DNA of 35,383 bases from Streptomyces sp. SID486 (GCF_009865385.1 NZ_WWJT01000451.1:1-35383); one strand, 5' to 3'. Positions 23,106-35,377 are shown, counted from the first letter of the stretch. The notes: a model not told the origin generated them from the sequence alone. A program made the numbers and translations.

Positions 23106-24167
23106 TCAGTTGGCGCTGTGCGTCTGGGGGTTGCCGTCCGCCCTCGCGGTCAGCGCGGTGATCCGGTCGACGGCCCTCGCGAGGGTCTCCGGCGGCAGCA
23201 GCCCGGGGCCCTGGCCGTGCGCGAAGTCCGCGAAGGTCCCGGCCGTCGTGTAGCGGGGCGTGAAGCCCAGCGTCTCGCGCATCTGGGTCGTGTCCACCAC
23301 CCGCCCGTGGGTGAGCAGCCGGATCTGCTCCGGGGAGAAGTCCGTCATCCCGAGCGTGCGGACCAGGGAGCCGGCCCAGGTGACCGCGGGCAGCAGCAGG
23401 GGCACGGTGGGCCGCCCGAGCCGCCGGGAGCACTGCGAGAGCAGCAGCACGCCGTCCCCGGCGATGTTGAAGGTGCCGCTGTTGAGGGTCCCCCGGCGCG
23501 GCTCGTGCGAGGCGATCCGCAGCACCTCGATGACGTCGTCCTCGTGCACGAACTGCAGCCGCGGGTCGTAGCCGATCACCGTCGGCAGGACGGGCAGCGC
23601 GAAGTACGAGGCGAGCGGGGTCTCCGCGGCCGGCCCGAGGATGTTGGCGAACCGCAGCACGCACACGGCGACGTCGGGCCGCCGCCGCGCGAACCCGCGC
23701 ACGTACCCCTCCACCTCCACCGCGTCCTTCGCGAAGCCGCCGCTGGGCAGCGACTTGGGCGGCGTCGTCTCGGTGAACACGGCCGGATCACGCGGTGCGG
23801 AACCGTAGACGTTCGTACTGGACTTCACCACCAGCCGCCGCACGGCCGGCGACTTCTGGCAGGCGCCGAGCAGCTGCATGGTGCCGATGACGTTGGTCTC
23901 CTTGACCGTGGCCCGGTTCCCGCCGCCCAGCGCCGTGCCCGTCACGTCCAGGTGGACCACGGTGTCGGCGCCCGTCTCGGCGAGCACCCGGGCGATCGTC
24001 GGCTGCCGGATGTCGGCCTGGATGAAGTCGGCCCCGCCCAGATGGTGCTCCGGCGGCACCGCGTCCACGGCGATCACCCGGTCCACCTCCGGGTCCCGCT
24101 GGATCCGCCGCACGAACCGGCCGCCCAGCTGCCGGGCCACTCCGGTGACGAGCACGACCTTCCCCAA
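23106..24167 (-). CDS. NAD-dependent epimerase/dehydratase-like (atypical SDR) protein
   Basis: A 353-residue extended SDR. The N-terminal KVVLVTGVARQLGGRFVRRI is the nucleotide-binding loop, followed by VIAVDAV with an acidic ribose-binding residue, ADIRQP, and SSTNVYGSAP. The catalytic YxxxK is not conserved: the corresponding stretch is SGGFAKDAVEVEGY, where the Lys has no Tyr four residues before it. It may bind NAD(P) without classical SDR catalysis, or use another base. The start is TTG 24167, supported by GGAAGG 8 bases upstream. Upstream of and probably co-transcribed with the acyltransferase gene, so a role in lipid or envelope modification is possible but unproven. Confidence 0.87.
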   Translation of the reverse strand: MGKVVLVTGVARQLGGRFVRRIQRDPEVDRVIAVDAVPPEHHLGGADFIQADIRQPTIARVLAETGADTVVHLDVTGTALGGGNRATVKETNVIGTMQLLGACQKSPAVRRLVVKSSTNVYGSAPRDPAVFTETTPPKSLPSGGFAKDAVEVEGYVRGFARRRPDVAVCVLRFANILGPAAETPLASYFALPVLPTVIGYDPRLQFVHEDDVIEVLRIASHEPRRGTLNSGTFNIAGDGVLLLSQCSRRLGRPTVPLLLPAVTWAGSLVRTLGMTDFSPEQIRLLTHGRVVDTTQMRETLGFTPRYTTAGTFADFAHGQGPGLLPPETLARAVDRITALTARADGNPQTHSAN

Positions 24168-24314
24168 GATCAGCGCCTTCCTTCCCGCACAACCGGTATC
24201 CCGCGTTCCCCGTCTGCCGCCAACCTAGCCGCTTGTCGTTGCGCTGTGATGACCCCCGATGCGCGAGGTGACGGAATTTCCCCCATCGGCACATGCCGTC
24301 CGTCCCGGAATATG

Positions 24315-24352
24315 CCTGTGGCCCCCCACCACGGATGGTGGGGGGCCACAGG
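24315..24352 (-). terminator. Terminator of the bS22 gene
   Basis: A perfect 17-bp stem (24315-24331 with 24336-24352) has a 4-base loop. It begins 21 bases downstream of the bS22 stop. Confidence 0.85.
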
Positions 24353-24373
24353 GCCACACTCTCGCGACGCCGC

Positions 24374-24472
24374 TTACTTCTTGTTGCGGCGCTGAACGCG
24401 CGTGCGCTTGAGCAGCTTGCGGTGCTTCTTCTTGGCCATCCGCTTGCGCCGCTTCTTGATAACAGAGCCCAC
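24374..24472 (-). CDS. Small ribosomal protein bS22 (AURKAIP1/COX24 domain)
   Basis: A 32-residue, extremely basic peptide: GTG 24472, then [20 protein letters not shown] and [11 protein letters not shown]. It matches the short actinobacterial protein annotated as AURKAIP1/COX24-domain protein and found as bS22 in the mycobacterial 30S subunit. It would sit near the decoding centre and contact 16S rRNA. GAGG lies 6 bases before the GTG, a TTACGA/TAGGCT promoter lies upstream and a perfect terminator downstream, so it is a separate transcription unit. Confidence 0.92.
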   Translation of the reverse strand: MGSVIKKRRKRMAKKKHRKLLKRTRVQRRNKK

Positions 24473-24542
24473 GACTACCCTCGCTCACTTCTCATCACTC
24501 GGTTGTTTGGGCGCCATGGGCCCACACGACCTACGAGGGGCT

Positions 24543-24572
24543 AGCCTACCCAACCGAGCGCTGAGGTCGTAA
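24543..24572 (-). promoter_or_regulatory. Candidate promoter of the bS22 gene
   Basis: On the minus strand TTACGA (24567-24572) and TAGGCT (24543-24548) are separated by 18 bases, giving a leader of about 65 bases before GTG 24472. Confidence 0.4.
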
Positions 24573-24583
24573 TCGAGGGGATG

Positions 24584-24602
24584 CCCCCTGGTCACCAGGG
24601 GG
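24584..24602 (-). terminator. Terminator of bdtA
   Basis: CCCCCTGG and CCAGGGGG form a perfect 8-bp stem around TCA, 6 bases after the bdtA stop. It lies between bdtA and the bS22 promoter. Confidence 0.65.
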
Positions 24603-24608
24603 TCTCGG

Positions 24609-24821
24609 TCAGGCCGTCTCCACCCCCACATAGCTGTCGCGGAGGTACTCGTGTACCGCTTGCTCCGGGACGCGGAACGAACGTCCCACCCGGATCGCGG
24701 GCAGATGACCGCTGTGCACCAAGCGGTACACGGTCATCTTCGACACTCGCATCACCGAGGCGACTTCCGCCACGGTAAGGAACTGAACCTCGTTCAGAGG
24801 CCTCTCGCCAGCTGCAGCCAT
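24609..24821 (-). CDS. bdtA: Small excisionase-type (MerR-like) DNA-binding protein
   Basis: A 70-residue protein that is almost entirely a winged helix-turn-helix of the excisionase/HTH_17 type (VQFLTVAEVASVMRVSKMTVYRLVHSGHLPAIRVGRSFRVPEQAVHEYLRDS), the fold also used by BldC. I recognise it as the protein named BldD target A in S. coelicolor, a presumed regulator; its targets are unknown. ATG 24821 (MAAAGERPLNEV) is preferred over a GTG 11 codons upstream on homologue length. A BldD-like sequence lies about 50 bases upstream. The product call is firm; the gene name rests on memory. Confidence 0.85.
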   Translation of the reverse strand: MAAAGERPLNEVQFLTVAEVASVMRVSKMTVYRLVHSGHLPAIRVGRSFRVPEQAVHEYLRDSYVGVETA

Positions 24822-24870
24822 GACACACCTGAACCTTCCGCACTCGACGGCCACCGGCTTCCCCTTCCGG

Positions 24871-24883
24871 TGACTCTTCGTCG
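24871..24883. promoter_or_regulatory. Candidate BldD box before bdtA
   Basis: TGACTCTTCGTCG matches TNAC-N5-GTNA except for the last base. It lies about 50 bases upstream of the bdtA start. Confidence 0.3.
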
Positions 24884-24950
24884 TTGCGTGCTCACTCCCC
24901 AGACTAGGGGCGGGTGATGCGAGTGGGGAAGAGGTGCACCCGTCGGGGGC

Positions 24951-25766
24951 CTACCGTGACAGACTCGCTCGATCGAGCACGTAGCGGGTGAGCGGCCGGT
25001 AGTAACTAGACCGCACTGCGTCATCAACCGGAACGACGACGGACACCCGCCCCTCGGCCTCACCCACGAACAGGGCGGGGTCGTCGGTGTCGGCCAGCCC
25101 GATCGCCTCGAACCCCAGCTGACCTGCGCCGCAGACCCACCCGTGATCGCCGACGACCAGCTCGGGCAGAGGTCCGCCGGCCGCCGCAGCGGCGTCCAGC
25201 GCGACCCGAACCGGGAGCGGCGAGTGGCTGTGGGCACCCGGCTCACAACCGGGGCGCCCGCTCGCCGGTTCCCGCACCAGGGCAACCCCTCGTACGTAGT
25301 CGAGGCGATGAGTACGTAGACCGAACCGGGTCAATATGTCGACACAGTGACCCTGCGCCGGGGTGAGAACCTCACATCCCGCCGCCGACATCGCGTCCGC
25401 CAAGCCGGCGTAGAAACCGAGCAGCCGCTGCGGGTGCCCGGTGCCGAACAGCACGGGCGCTCCGCGCCGGGCCGCCTCCCGGATCCGCCCGGCGAAGGCG
25501 TCCAGCGCGGCGAGCGTCCGCCCCGGATCGATCACGTCCGGGCCGGACGTGCAGCGGGGGTCGGCCGACACCCCGCACCTTCGCGCCATGAGCCCGAGCA
25601 CCTCCCGGGGCCCCCAGACACCCTCGGGATCGATCCCGATCAGCGCGCGCGGGTCACGGGCGGCGAAGAGCCGGTAACTCCGCAGGCTCGTCTCCCGCGG
25701 GGTCGCCACCACCCCGGCCAGCCGAACGGCCACCAGGTGCGCGCGGAGACGGCCGGGGGTCAACAC
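24951..25766 (-). CDS. Phosphatase-like protein of unknown specificity
   Basis: A 271-residue protein. From memory, close relatives are annotated simply as phosphatase in Streptomyces and sit next to acuC. Visible features are an N-terminal helix-rich segment, APVLFGTGHPQRLLGFYAGLADAMSAAGCEVLTPA with a GTGH loop, a central Pro/His segment (GAHSHSPLP), LVVGDHGWVCGAGQLGFEAIGLADTDDPAL near the C-terminus and the final VVPVDDAVRSSYYRPLTRYVLDRA. No standard HAD, PPM or PTP signature is clear to me, so the biochemical activity is uncertain. GTG 25766 is used; no good ribosome site is seen. It lies 118 bp downstream of acuC on the same strand and may be co-transcribed. Confidence 0.75.
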   Translation of the reverse strand: MLTPGRLRAHLVAVRLAGVVATPRETSLRSYRLFAARDPRALIGIDPEGVWGPREVLGLMARRCGVSADPRCTSGPDVIDPGRTLAALDAFAGRIREAARRGAPVLFGTGHPQRLLGFYAGLADAMSAAGCEVLTPAQGHCVDILTRFGLRTHRLDYVRGVALVREPASGRPGCEPGAHSHSPLPVRVALDAAAAAGGPLPELVVGDHGWVCGAGQLGFEAIGLADTDDPALFVGEAEGRVSVVVPVDDAVRSSYYRPLTRYVLDRASLSR

Positions 25767-25884
25767 GGATGCGATGGTGACCCATGGGCGGGTACGGCGG
25801 CACGGAAACCGGGGAATTGCGCACGGTCGGCCTAACGGCCGCCCGGGACGCAGGCCGCGCGCCCGGCCGGCGCCGGCGGGCGGT

Positions 25885-27057
25885 TCAGGGCAGCAGCCCC
25901 CGCAGCGGGAACACGGCCCGGCGGGTCGCCAGTACGGCCTGGTCGATCCGGTCGGCGGGGTCGTACCCGGACTCCCACGTGCCGTACTCCACCGGCCACC
26001 GCCCGTCCGTCATCCGCTGCGGCCCCAACTGCCGCGTCCGGGCGAACACTTCCTGCCGCCAGCCCTCGGGGATCAGCTCTTCCGGCGCCACCGGCCGGCC
26101 CGCCGCGATCCCCACCAGGTGCGTCCACGACCGCGGTACGACGTCCACCACCGCGTACCCGCCCCCGCCCAGCGCGATCCACTTCCCGTCCGCGTACTCG
26201 TGCGCCAGCTCGTGACAGGCCACCTGCACCGCCCGCTGCGCGTCCAGCGAGACGGCCAGATGCGCGAGGGGGTCCTCGAAGTGCGTGTCGGCCCCGTGCT
26301 GGGACACGATCACCTGCGGCCGGAACTCGGCCAGCAGCTCGGGCACCACGGCGTGGAACGCCCGCACCCAGCCCGCGTCCCCCGTCCCGGCCGGCAGCGC
26401 CACGTTCACCGCCGAGCCCTCCCCCGCGCCCGCGCCCGTCTCCTGCGGCCACCCGGTCTGCGGGAACAGCGTGCTGGGGTGCTCGTGCAACGAGACCGTC
26501 AGCACCCGCGGGTCCTCCCAGAACGCCGCCTGCACCCCGTCCCCGTGGTGCACGTCGACGTCCACGTAGGCGACCCGCTCGGCACCCAGCTCCAGCAGCC
26601 GGGCGATCGCCAGCGCCGCGTCGTTGTAGATGCAGAATCCCGACGCCCCGCCCGGCATCGCGTGGTGCAGGCCGCCCGCGAAGTTCACGGCGTGCTCGAC
26701 GTCCCCGCGCCACACGGCCTCGGCGGCCCCCACCGACTGGCCCGCGATCAGCGCGGACACCTCGTGCATCCCGGCGAACGCGGGATCGTCCACCGTCCCG
26801 AGCCCGTACTCCCCGTGGGCCCCCGCCGGATCCGCGGAGGCGGCCTTCACGGCGTCGATGTAGTCCTCGCGGTGGACCAGCCGGAGCGTCGACTCGCCGG
26901 CCGGCTTCGCCGCGACGACCGCCAGCTCCCGGTCGAGCCCGAAGGCGCCGACCAGCCGGCGGGTCAGGTCCAGCCGGACCGGATCCATCGGATGGCTCGG
27001 ACCGAAGTCATAGCCCGTTACTGCCTCGTCCCACATCAGCTGTGCGCGGCCGCTCAT
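25885..27057 (-). CDS. acuC: AcuC-type deacetylase (histone deacetylase superfamily)
   Basis: Zinc-dependent deacetylase of 390 residues. In bacteria, AcuC removes acetyl groups from lysines of enzymes such as acetyl-CoA synthetase. Motifs are HPMDPVRL near the N-terminus, GGLHHAMPGGASGFCIYND (tandem His at about 131-132), VAYVDVDVHHGDGVQ (zinc ligands D168 and H170), SLHEHPSTLFPQTG, and GGGGYAVVDVV with the late catalytic-site Tyr. ATG 27057 (MSGRAQLMWDEA) is chosen over GTG 27066 because TACGGT lies exactly 7 bases upstream and homologues start there. The 5' end overlaps the MFS gene by 50 bases, so its promoter is inside that gene. Confidence 0.93.
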   Translation of the reverse strand: MSGRAQLMWDEAVTGYDFGPSHPMDPVRLDLTRRLVGAFGLDRELAVVAAKPAGESTLRLVHREDYIDAVKAASADPAGAHGEYGLGTVDDPAFAGMHEVSALIAGQSVGAAEAVWRGDVEHAVNFAGGLHHAMPGGASGFCIYNDAALAIARLLELGAERVAYVDVDVHHGDGVQAAFWEDPRVLTVSLHEHPSTLFPQTGWPQETGAGAGEGSAVNVALPAGTGDAGWVRAFHAVVPELLAEFRPQVIVSQHGADTHFEDPLAHLAVSLDAQRAVQVACHELAHEYADGKWIALGGGGYAVVDVVPRSWTHLVGIAAGRPVAPEELIPEGWRQEVFARTRQLGPQRMTDGRWPVEYGTWESGYDPADRIDQAVLATRRAVFPLRGLLP

Positions 27058-28225
27058 GCCCGCCACCGTATCGGTCCGGTTGAGCGGCGAACGACCTGGT
27101 GTACCCCAGAGTCACCAGGACCAACACCATCGGCACGAGCATGGCACCCCGATAGCTCCAAGCGTCCCCCAGGGCGCCCACCAGCGGCGAGCCGATCAGG
27201 AAGCCCACGTAGTTGAAGATGTTCAGCCGTGCGATCGCCGCGTCCGACGCCCCCGGGAACAACCTCCCCGCCGCGGCGAAGGTCTGCGGCACCAGCACGC
27301 ACAGGCCCAGCCCCAGCAGCGTGAACCCGAGCATCCCCGTCCACGCGCCGGGCGCCACGGCGACCACCGCGAACCCCCCGGCCGCCACCAGCGCCCCGAG
27401 CCGTACGACCGCCGCCGCCCCGAACCTGCGCACTCCGGTGTCCCCGATGGTCCGCCCCACCAGCGTGGTCACCATGTAGACGTTGTACGGCACGGTCGCC
27501 AGCTGCTCCGAGCTGCCCAGTACGTCCTTCAGGTACTTCGCGCTCCAGTTGGAGACGGTCGAGTCCCCGATGTAGGCGAAGGTCATCACCAGGCACAGCG
27601 GCAGCAGCAGCCTGAACACCAGGACCCCGCCCCGCGCCTGCCCGTCCGGCACGGGCGCCGGTTCCGCGTCGACGTACCACCGGCTCGCCACCAGCGTCGC
27701 CGGCAGCAGCACGGCCACCACCGGCAGGTACGACACCCACAACGCCAGGTGCCAGTGCGCCCCGGCCCAGGCCAGCGAGGCTCCCAGGATCCCGCCGAGG
27801 CTGTAGGCGGCGTGGAAGCCGAGCATGATGCTGCGGCCGTACGACCGCTGGAGGCTGACGCCGAGCATGTTCATCGACGCGTCCAGCGCCCCCACCGCCA
27901 GCCCGAAGACGCCCAGCGCCACCGCCACGGCGGCCACCTGCCCGCGGCCGCCGGCCCCCGCGCCGAGCAGCGCCAGCAGCACCACCGGCTGGGACCAGCG
28001 CAGCAGCCGGCTGGGCCGTACCCGCTTCACCAGCTGCTCGGTGGCCACACTGCCCGCGCCCGCGAGGATCGGCACGGCGGCGAGGAAGACCGGCAGCAGC
28101 CCGTCGGATATCCCGTACCGGTCCTGGATGGCCGGGATGCGCGTCACCAGCAGGGCGAAGGCGACTCCCTGGGCGAAGAAGCCGAACGCCAGCGAGGCCC
28201 TGCCACGCCGCAGCACATCAGTCAT
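27008..28225 (-). CDS. MFS transporter
   Basis: A 405-residue integral membrane protein with about 12 hydrophobic helices (for example LAFGFFAQGVAFALLVTRIPAI, VALGVFGLAVGALDASMNMLGV and AWTGMLGFTLLGLGLCVLVPQ). It belongs to the major facilitator superfamily, in the group with SMNMLGVSLQRSYGRSIMLGFHAAYSLGG, and probably exports or imports a small molecule; the substrate is unknown. ATG 28225 has TACTCT 7 bases upstream and no ribosome site, indicating leaderless translation. The last 16 codons are hydrophilic and overlap the start of acuC in another frame. Confidence 0.9.
   Translation of the reverse strand: MTDVLRRGRASLAFGFFAQGVAFALLVTRIPAIQDRYGISDGLLPVFLAAVPILAGAGSVATEQLVKRVRPSRLLRWSQPVVLLALLGAGAGGRGQVAAVAVALGVFGLAVGALDASMNMLGVSLQRSYGRSIMLGFHAAYSLGGILGASLAWAGAHWHLALWVSYLPVVAVLLPATLVASRWYVDAEPAPVPDGQARGGVLVFRLLLPLCLVMTFAYIGDSTVSNWSAKYLKDVLGSSEQLATVPYNVYMVTTLVGRTIGDTGVRRFGAAAVVRLGALVAAGGFAVVAVAPGAWTGMLGFTLLGLGLCVLVPQTFAAAGRLFPGASDAAIARLNIFNYVGFLIGSPLVGALGDAWSYRGAMLVPMVLVLVTLGYTRSFAAQPDRYGGGHERPRTADVGRGSNGL
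27065..27070 (-). promoter_or_regulatory. -10 element for leaderless acuC inside the MFS gene
   Basis: TACGGT (minus strand) is followed by 7 bases and ATG 27057. It lies within the last codons of the MFS gene. Confidence 0.5.
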
Positions 28226-28232
28226 GGCGGCG

Positions 28233-28238
28233 AGAGTA
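28233..28238 (-). promoter_or_regulatory. -10 element for the leaderless MFS mRNA
   Basis: TACTCT (minus strand) is followed by 7 bases and ATG 28225; no ribosome site is seen. Confidence 0.5.
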
Positions 28239-28311
28239 GGGCCCCGGGCTACCTGTGGGTAGATCCAGCCAAAGATGAATTTCCCTCAGGTTCAGTTGCC
28301 CTGAGTCCGCG

Positions 28312-29025
28312 TCAGGCGGCGACGGCCACCGCGGGCCGCTCGGACCGGCCGGCTTCCACCTCGGCCTTGAGCATCCGCTCCATCGGCTCGGCCGCCAGCC
28401 CGCCGCCGACGACGAAGCCGATCACCATCGCGCCGACCATGAAGACCGTGCCGAGCCACACCATCGTGTCCACCGGGAGGGTGTAGGCACCCACGAAACG
28501 CGCCACGCACTCGGCGAGCAGCACCGTGCCCCAGACGATCGAGAAGGCGTTCTCCTTGCGCCGGAAGGCCGCGGAGTCGGCCGCCGCGCCGGACACCAGC
28601 CGCTGCCAGGCGGCCTCCTTGGCGGCGTCGCCCTTGATGAGGAAGGGCCTCATGCCCGCGGTCATCATCGGCCGGCCGAGCCGGACGGACACGAGGATGC
28701 CGATGGCGACCGTGCTGCTGACTCCGCTGTCCTTGGCGAGCATCAGCCGCGGGTCGCCGGAGACGAAGCTCAGCAGCAGCGAGACGACGTTCACGACGAG
28801 GATCAGTCCCGCCAGCGCGTTGGTCTTCCGCTCCCTGACCAGGCCCCACACGGTCCGCACCGCGGGCACCACGCTGCTCCAGGCGAGCGCGGCGAAGGTG
28901 CTCATCCCGCAGGCGTCCTTGAAGAGGTAGTACGAGCCGAGCGGCACCGCCACGTCGATGAGCAGCGGCCTGAAGTTGTCCAGCACGCTCGGCTTGCGCC
29001 CCTGGGTCCCCGTGTTCTTCGTCAT
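28312..29025 (-). CDS. VC0807-like integral membrane protein
   Basis: A 237-residue membrane protein with about five or six helices: LLIDVAVPLGSYYLFKDACGM, ALAGLILVVNVVSLLLSFV, SSTVAIGILVSVRLG, NAFSIVWGTVLLAECVARF, and TMVWLGTVFMVGAMVIGFVVGGG. The DNFRPLLIDVAVPL start and RPFLIKGDA segment match the VC0807 family as I know it; its function is unknown. ATG 29025 (MTKNTGTQGRKP) is chosen because the upstream extension is non-hydrophobic and unlike the family; GGGGG just before the ATG is a poor ribosome site. A 12-bp palindrome lies about 60 bases upstream. Confidence 0.85.
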   Translation of the reverse strand: MTKNTGTQGRKPSVLDNFRPLLIDVAVPLGSYYLFKDACGMSTFAALAWSSVVPAVRTVWGLVRERKTNALAGLILVVNVVSLLLSFVSGDPRLMLAKDSGVSSTVAIGILVSVRLGRPMMTAGMRPFLIKGDAAKEAAWQRLVSGAAADSAAFRRKENAFSIVWGTVLLAECVARFVGAYTLPVDTMVWLGTVFMVGAMVIGFVVGGGLAAEPMERMLKAEVEAGRSERPAVAVAA

Positions 29026-29085
29026 GCCCCCAGCTTCGCCCGTGGCCGGGGCCCGGCAGTAGGAACGATCGTCCGGAGGTCCGCA

Positions 29086-29097
29086 TGACAATTGTCA
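29086..29097. promoter_or_regulatory. 12-bp perfect palindrome
   Basis: TGACAATTGTCA lies between the VC0807-like gene start (29025) and the end of the HAD gene (29118). It contains TTGTCA on both strands, so it could be a -35 box or a regulator site. Confidence 0.4.
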
Positions 29098-29117
29098 GCC
29101 CGGACCGCCGACCGGGG

Positions 29118-29762
29118 TCATATCAGCAGGTCAGCCAACTCGCCCAGATCGGAGAAGAGTTGGCTTGCGCCCGCGAGCCGTGCCGCGGGGGTCATCGCGG
29201 TGAACCCGTACACGTCCATCCCGGCCGCCACGGCGGCCTGCACGCCCAGCGGGGAGTCCTCGACGACCACGCACCGCTCGGGGGCCACTCCCATCCGCTC
29301 GGCCGCGTACAGGAACAGGTCGGGTGCCGGCTTCCCCCGGCCGACGTCCTCCGAGCTGAAGACGCGTCCCTCCTCGAACCACCGGTCGAGCCCGGTCGTC
29401 CGGTGTCCCACCCGGATCCGCTCGTGGCTCCCGGAGGACGCCACGCAGTACGGCACCCCGTCCGCGGCGAGCTTCTCCAGGACGCCGGTCACGCCGGGCA
29501 CGGGCCGCAGCTCGCGCTCGAACGCGGCGAACACGCGCGCGTGGAAGACCTCGTCGAAGTCCTCGGGCAGCCGCCGGCCCGTCCGTTCCAGGATCAGGTC
29601 GTGGACCCGGTGCATCGCCGAGCCCATGTAGTCGCGGATGGAGTCCTCGTACGTCGTCGGGTGCCCCAGCTCGGTCAGATAGGCGGCCAGGAGCTGGTTG
29701 GATATGGGCTCGCTGTCCACGAGGACACCGTCGTTGTCGAAGATGACGAGGTCGTAGCGCAT
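29118..29762 (-). CDS. HAD-IA family phosphatase (beta-phosphoglucomutase-like)
   Basis: A 214-residue haloacid-dehalogenase enzyme. Motif I is LVIFDNDGVLVDSEPISNQ, with an Asn where most members have Asp-Leu-Asp-Gly. Motif II is CVASSGSHERI, motif III GKPAPDLFLYAAERMG and motif IV VVVEDSPLGVQAA. The small alpha-helical cap follows motif I. Likely a sugar-phosphate or glycerol-phosphate phosphatase; the substrate is unknown. ATG 29762 (MRYDLVIFDND) is the natural family start; the longer frame crosses repeats and the rRNA terminator. TACGCT, 7 bases upstream, suggests a leaderless mRNA. Confidence 0.9.
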   Translation of the reverse strand: MRYDLVIFDNDGVLVDSEPISNQLLAAYLTELGHPTTYEDSIRDYMGSAMHRVHDLILERTGRRLPEDFDEVFHARVFAAFERELRPVPGVTGVLEKLAADGVPYCVASSGSHERIRVGHRTTGLDRWFEEGRVFSSEDVGRGKPAPDLFLYAAERMGVAPERCVVVEDSPLGVQAAVAAGMDVYGFTAMTPAARLAGASQLFSDLGELADLLI

Positions 29763-29769
29763 GGCATCG

Positions 29770-29775
29770 AGCGTA
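29770..29775 (-). promoter_or_regulatory. -10 element for the leaderless HAD-IA mRNA
   Basis: TACGCT (minus strand) is followed by 7 bases and ATG 29762. Confidence 0.5.
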
Positions 29776-29781
29776 GAGGAT

Positions 29782-29833
29782 CCGACGAACGGAATAGAGG
29801 GCCCGACGAACGGGATACGGAATAGAGGGTCCG
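29782..29833. repeat. Short direct repeats upstream of the HAD-IA gene
   Basis: CGACGAACGG occurs twice and CGGAATAGAGGG twice (once with a final GCCC, once GTCC). They lie between the HAD gene promoter and the rRNA terminator, giving a duplicated block of about 30 bases. Confidence 0.6.
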
Positions 29834-29841
29834 GAACGCAG

Positions 29842-29872
29842 AAAACCCCCGCATCAAAGATGCGGGGGTTTT
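29842..29872 (-). terminator. rRNA operon terminator
   Basis: A perfect 14-bp stem, AAAACCCCCGCATC with GATGCGGGGGTTTT, encloses an AAA loop. It begins 10 bases past the 5S 3' end and gives a T-rich end on the minus strand. Confidence 0.88.
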
Positions 29873-29882
29873 CCCAAAATTT

Positions 29883-30001
29883 GTTCGGCGGCGTCCTACT
29901 CTCCCACAGGGTCCCCCCTGCAGTACCATCGGCGCTGTGAGGCTTAGCTTCCGGGTTCGGAATGTAACCGGGCGTTTCCCTCACGCTATGACCACCGAAA
30001 C
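29883..30001 (-). rRNA. rrf: 5S ribosomal RNA
   Basis: Read on the minus strand it starts GTTTCGGTGGTCATAGCG and ends GACGCCGCCGAAC, the typical actinobacterial 5S of about 118 bases with complementary ends. It is the last gene of the rRNA operon, about 80 bases after 23S. Ends may be off by one or two bases. Confidence 0.95.
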
Positions 30002-30082
30002 ACTATGAAACTGAACGCCGCACCACGCTGTGGCAACGTGGGGCTGTTCGTGGTTTCAGAACCAACACAGTGGACGCGAGCA

Positions 30083-35034
<4,952 letters not shown>

Positions 35035-35272
35035 TGTTTTCCCGTAATCGGGACGACACCACGATGAGCGGAACAGTCAGGCGGAATAGGCCCGACCGTT
35101 CTCAGCGTCCTCGCTGTGTTTTTTCAAAGGAACCTCGTCCCGATCGTGATGACCGGAGACGGGGTATCAACATATCTGGCGTTGATTTTTGGCACGCTGT
35201 TGAGTTCTCAAGGAACGGTCGCTTCCTTTGTACTCACCCTCTCGGGCTTTCCTCCGGGCTTCCCTTCGGTGT

Positions 35273-35295
35273 TTCCGACTCTATCAGATCTTTTC
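35273..35295 (-). promoter_or_regulatory. rRNA promoter element, copy 1
   Basis: GATCTGATAGAGTCGGAA on the minus strand contains the -10-like TAGAGT (35278-35283). An identical 18-base sequence lies 82 bases upstream. I see no good -35 box. Confidence 0.55.
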
Positions 35296-35354
35296 TCGAT
35301 CCGATTTCCTCGGCGCTTTCCAGGTTCCCGCTTCCGCGTTTCCCTTTCCGGCGG

Positions 35355-35377
35355 TTCCGACTCTATCAGATCCTTTC
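35355..35377 (-). promoter_or_regulatory. rRNA promoter element, copy 2
   Basis: Second copy of GATCTGATAGAGTCGGAA, with TAGAGT at 35360-35365, 82 bases upstream of copy 1. Tandem promoters are usual for Streptomyces rRNA operons. Confidence 0.55.

Noticed and set aside
23092..23664. 191-codon N-terminal extension of the acyltransferase
   Set aside because: It overlaps the SDR gene in another frame and is Arg/Ala-rich shadow sequence; ATG 23091 has a good ribosome site.
28285..28305. Terminator after the VC0807-like gene
   Set aside because: CTCAGG/CCTGAG is only a 6-bp stem with a long loop and no T-run; too weak to call.
29763..29984. Longer start for the HAD-IA phosphatase
   Set aside because: The added 74 codons run through direct repeats, the rRNA terminator and the 5S gene.
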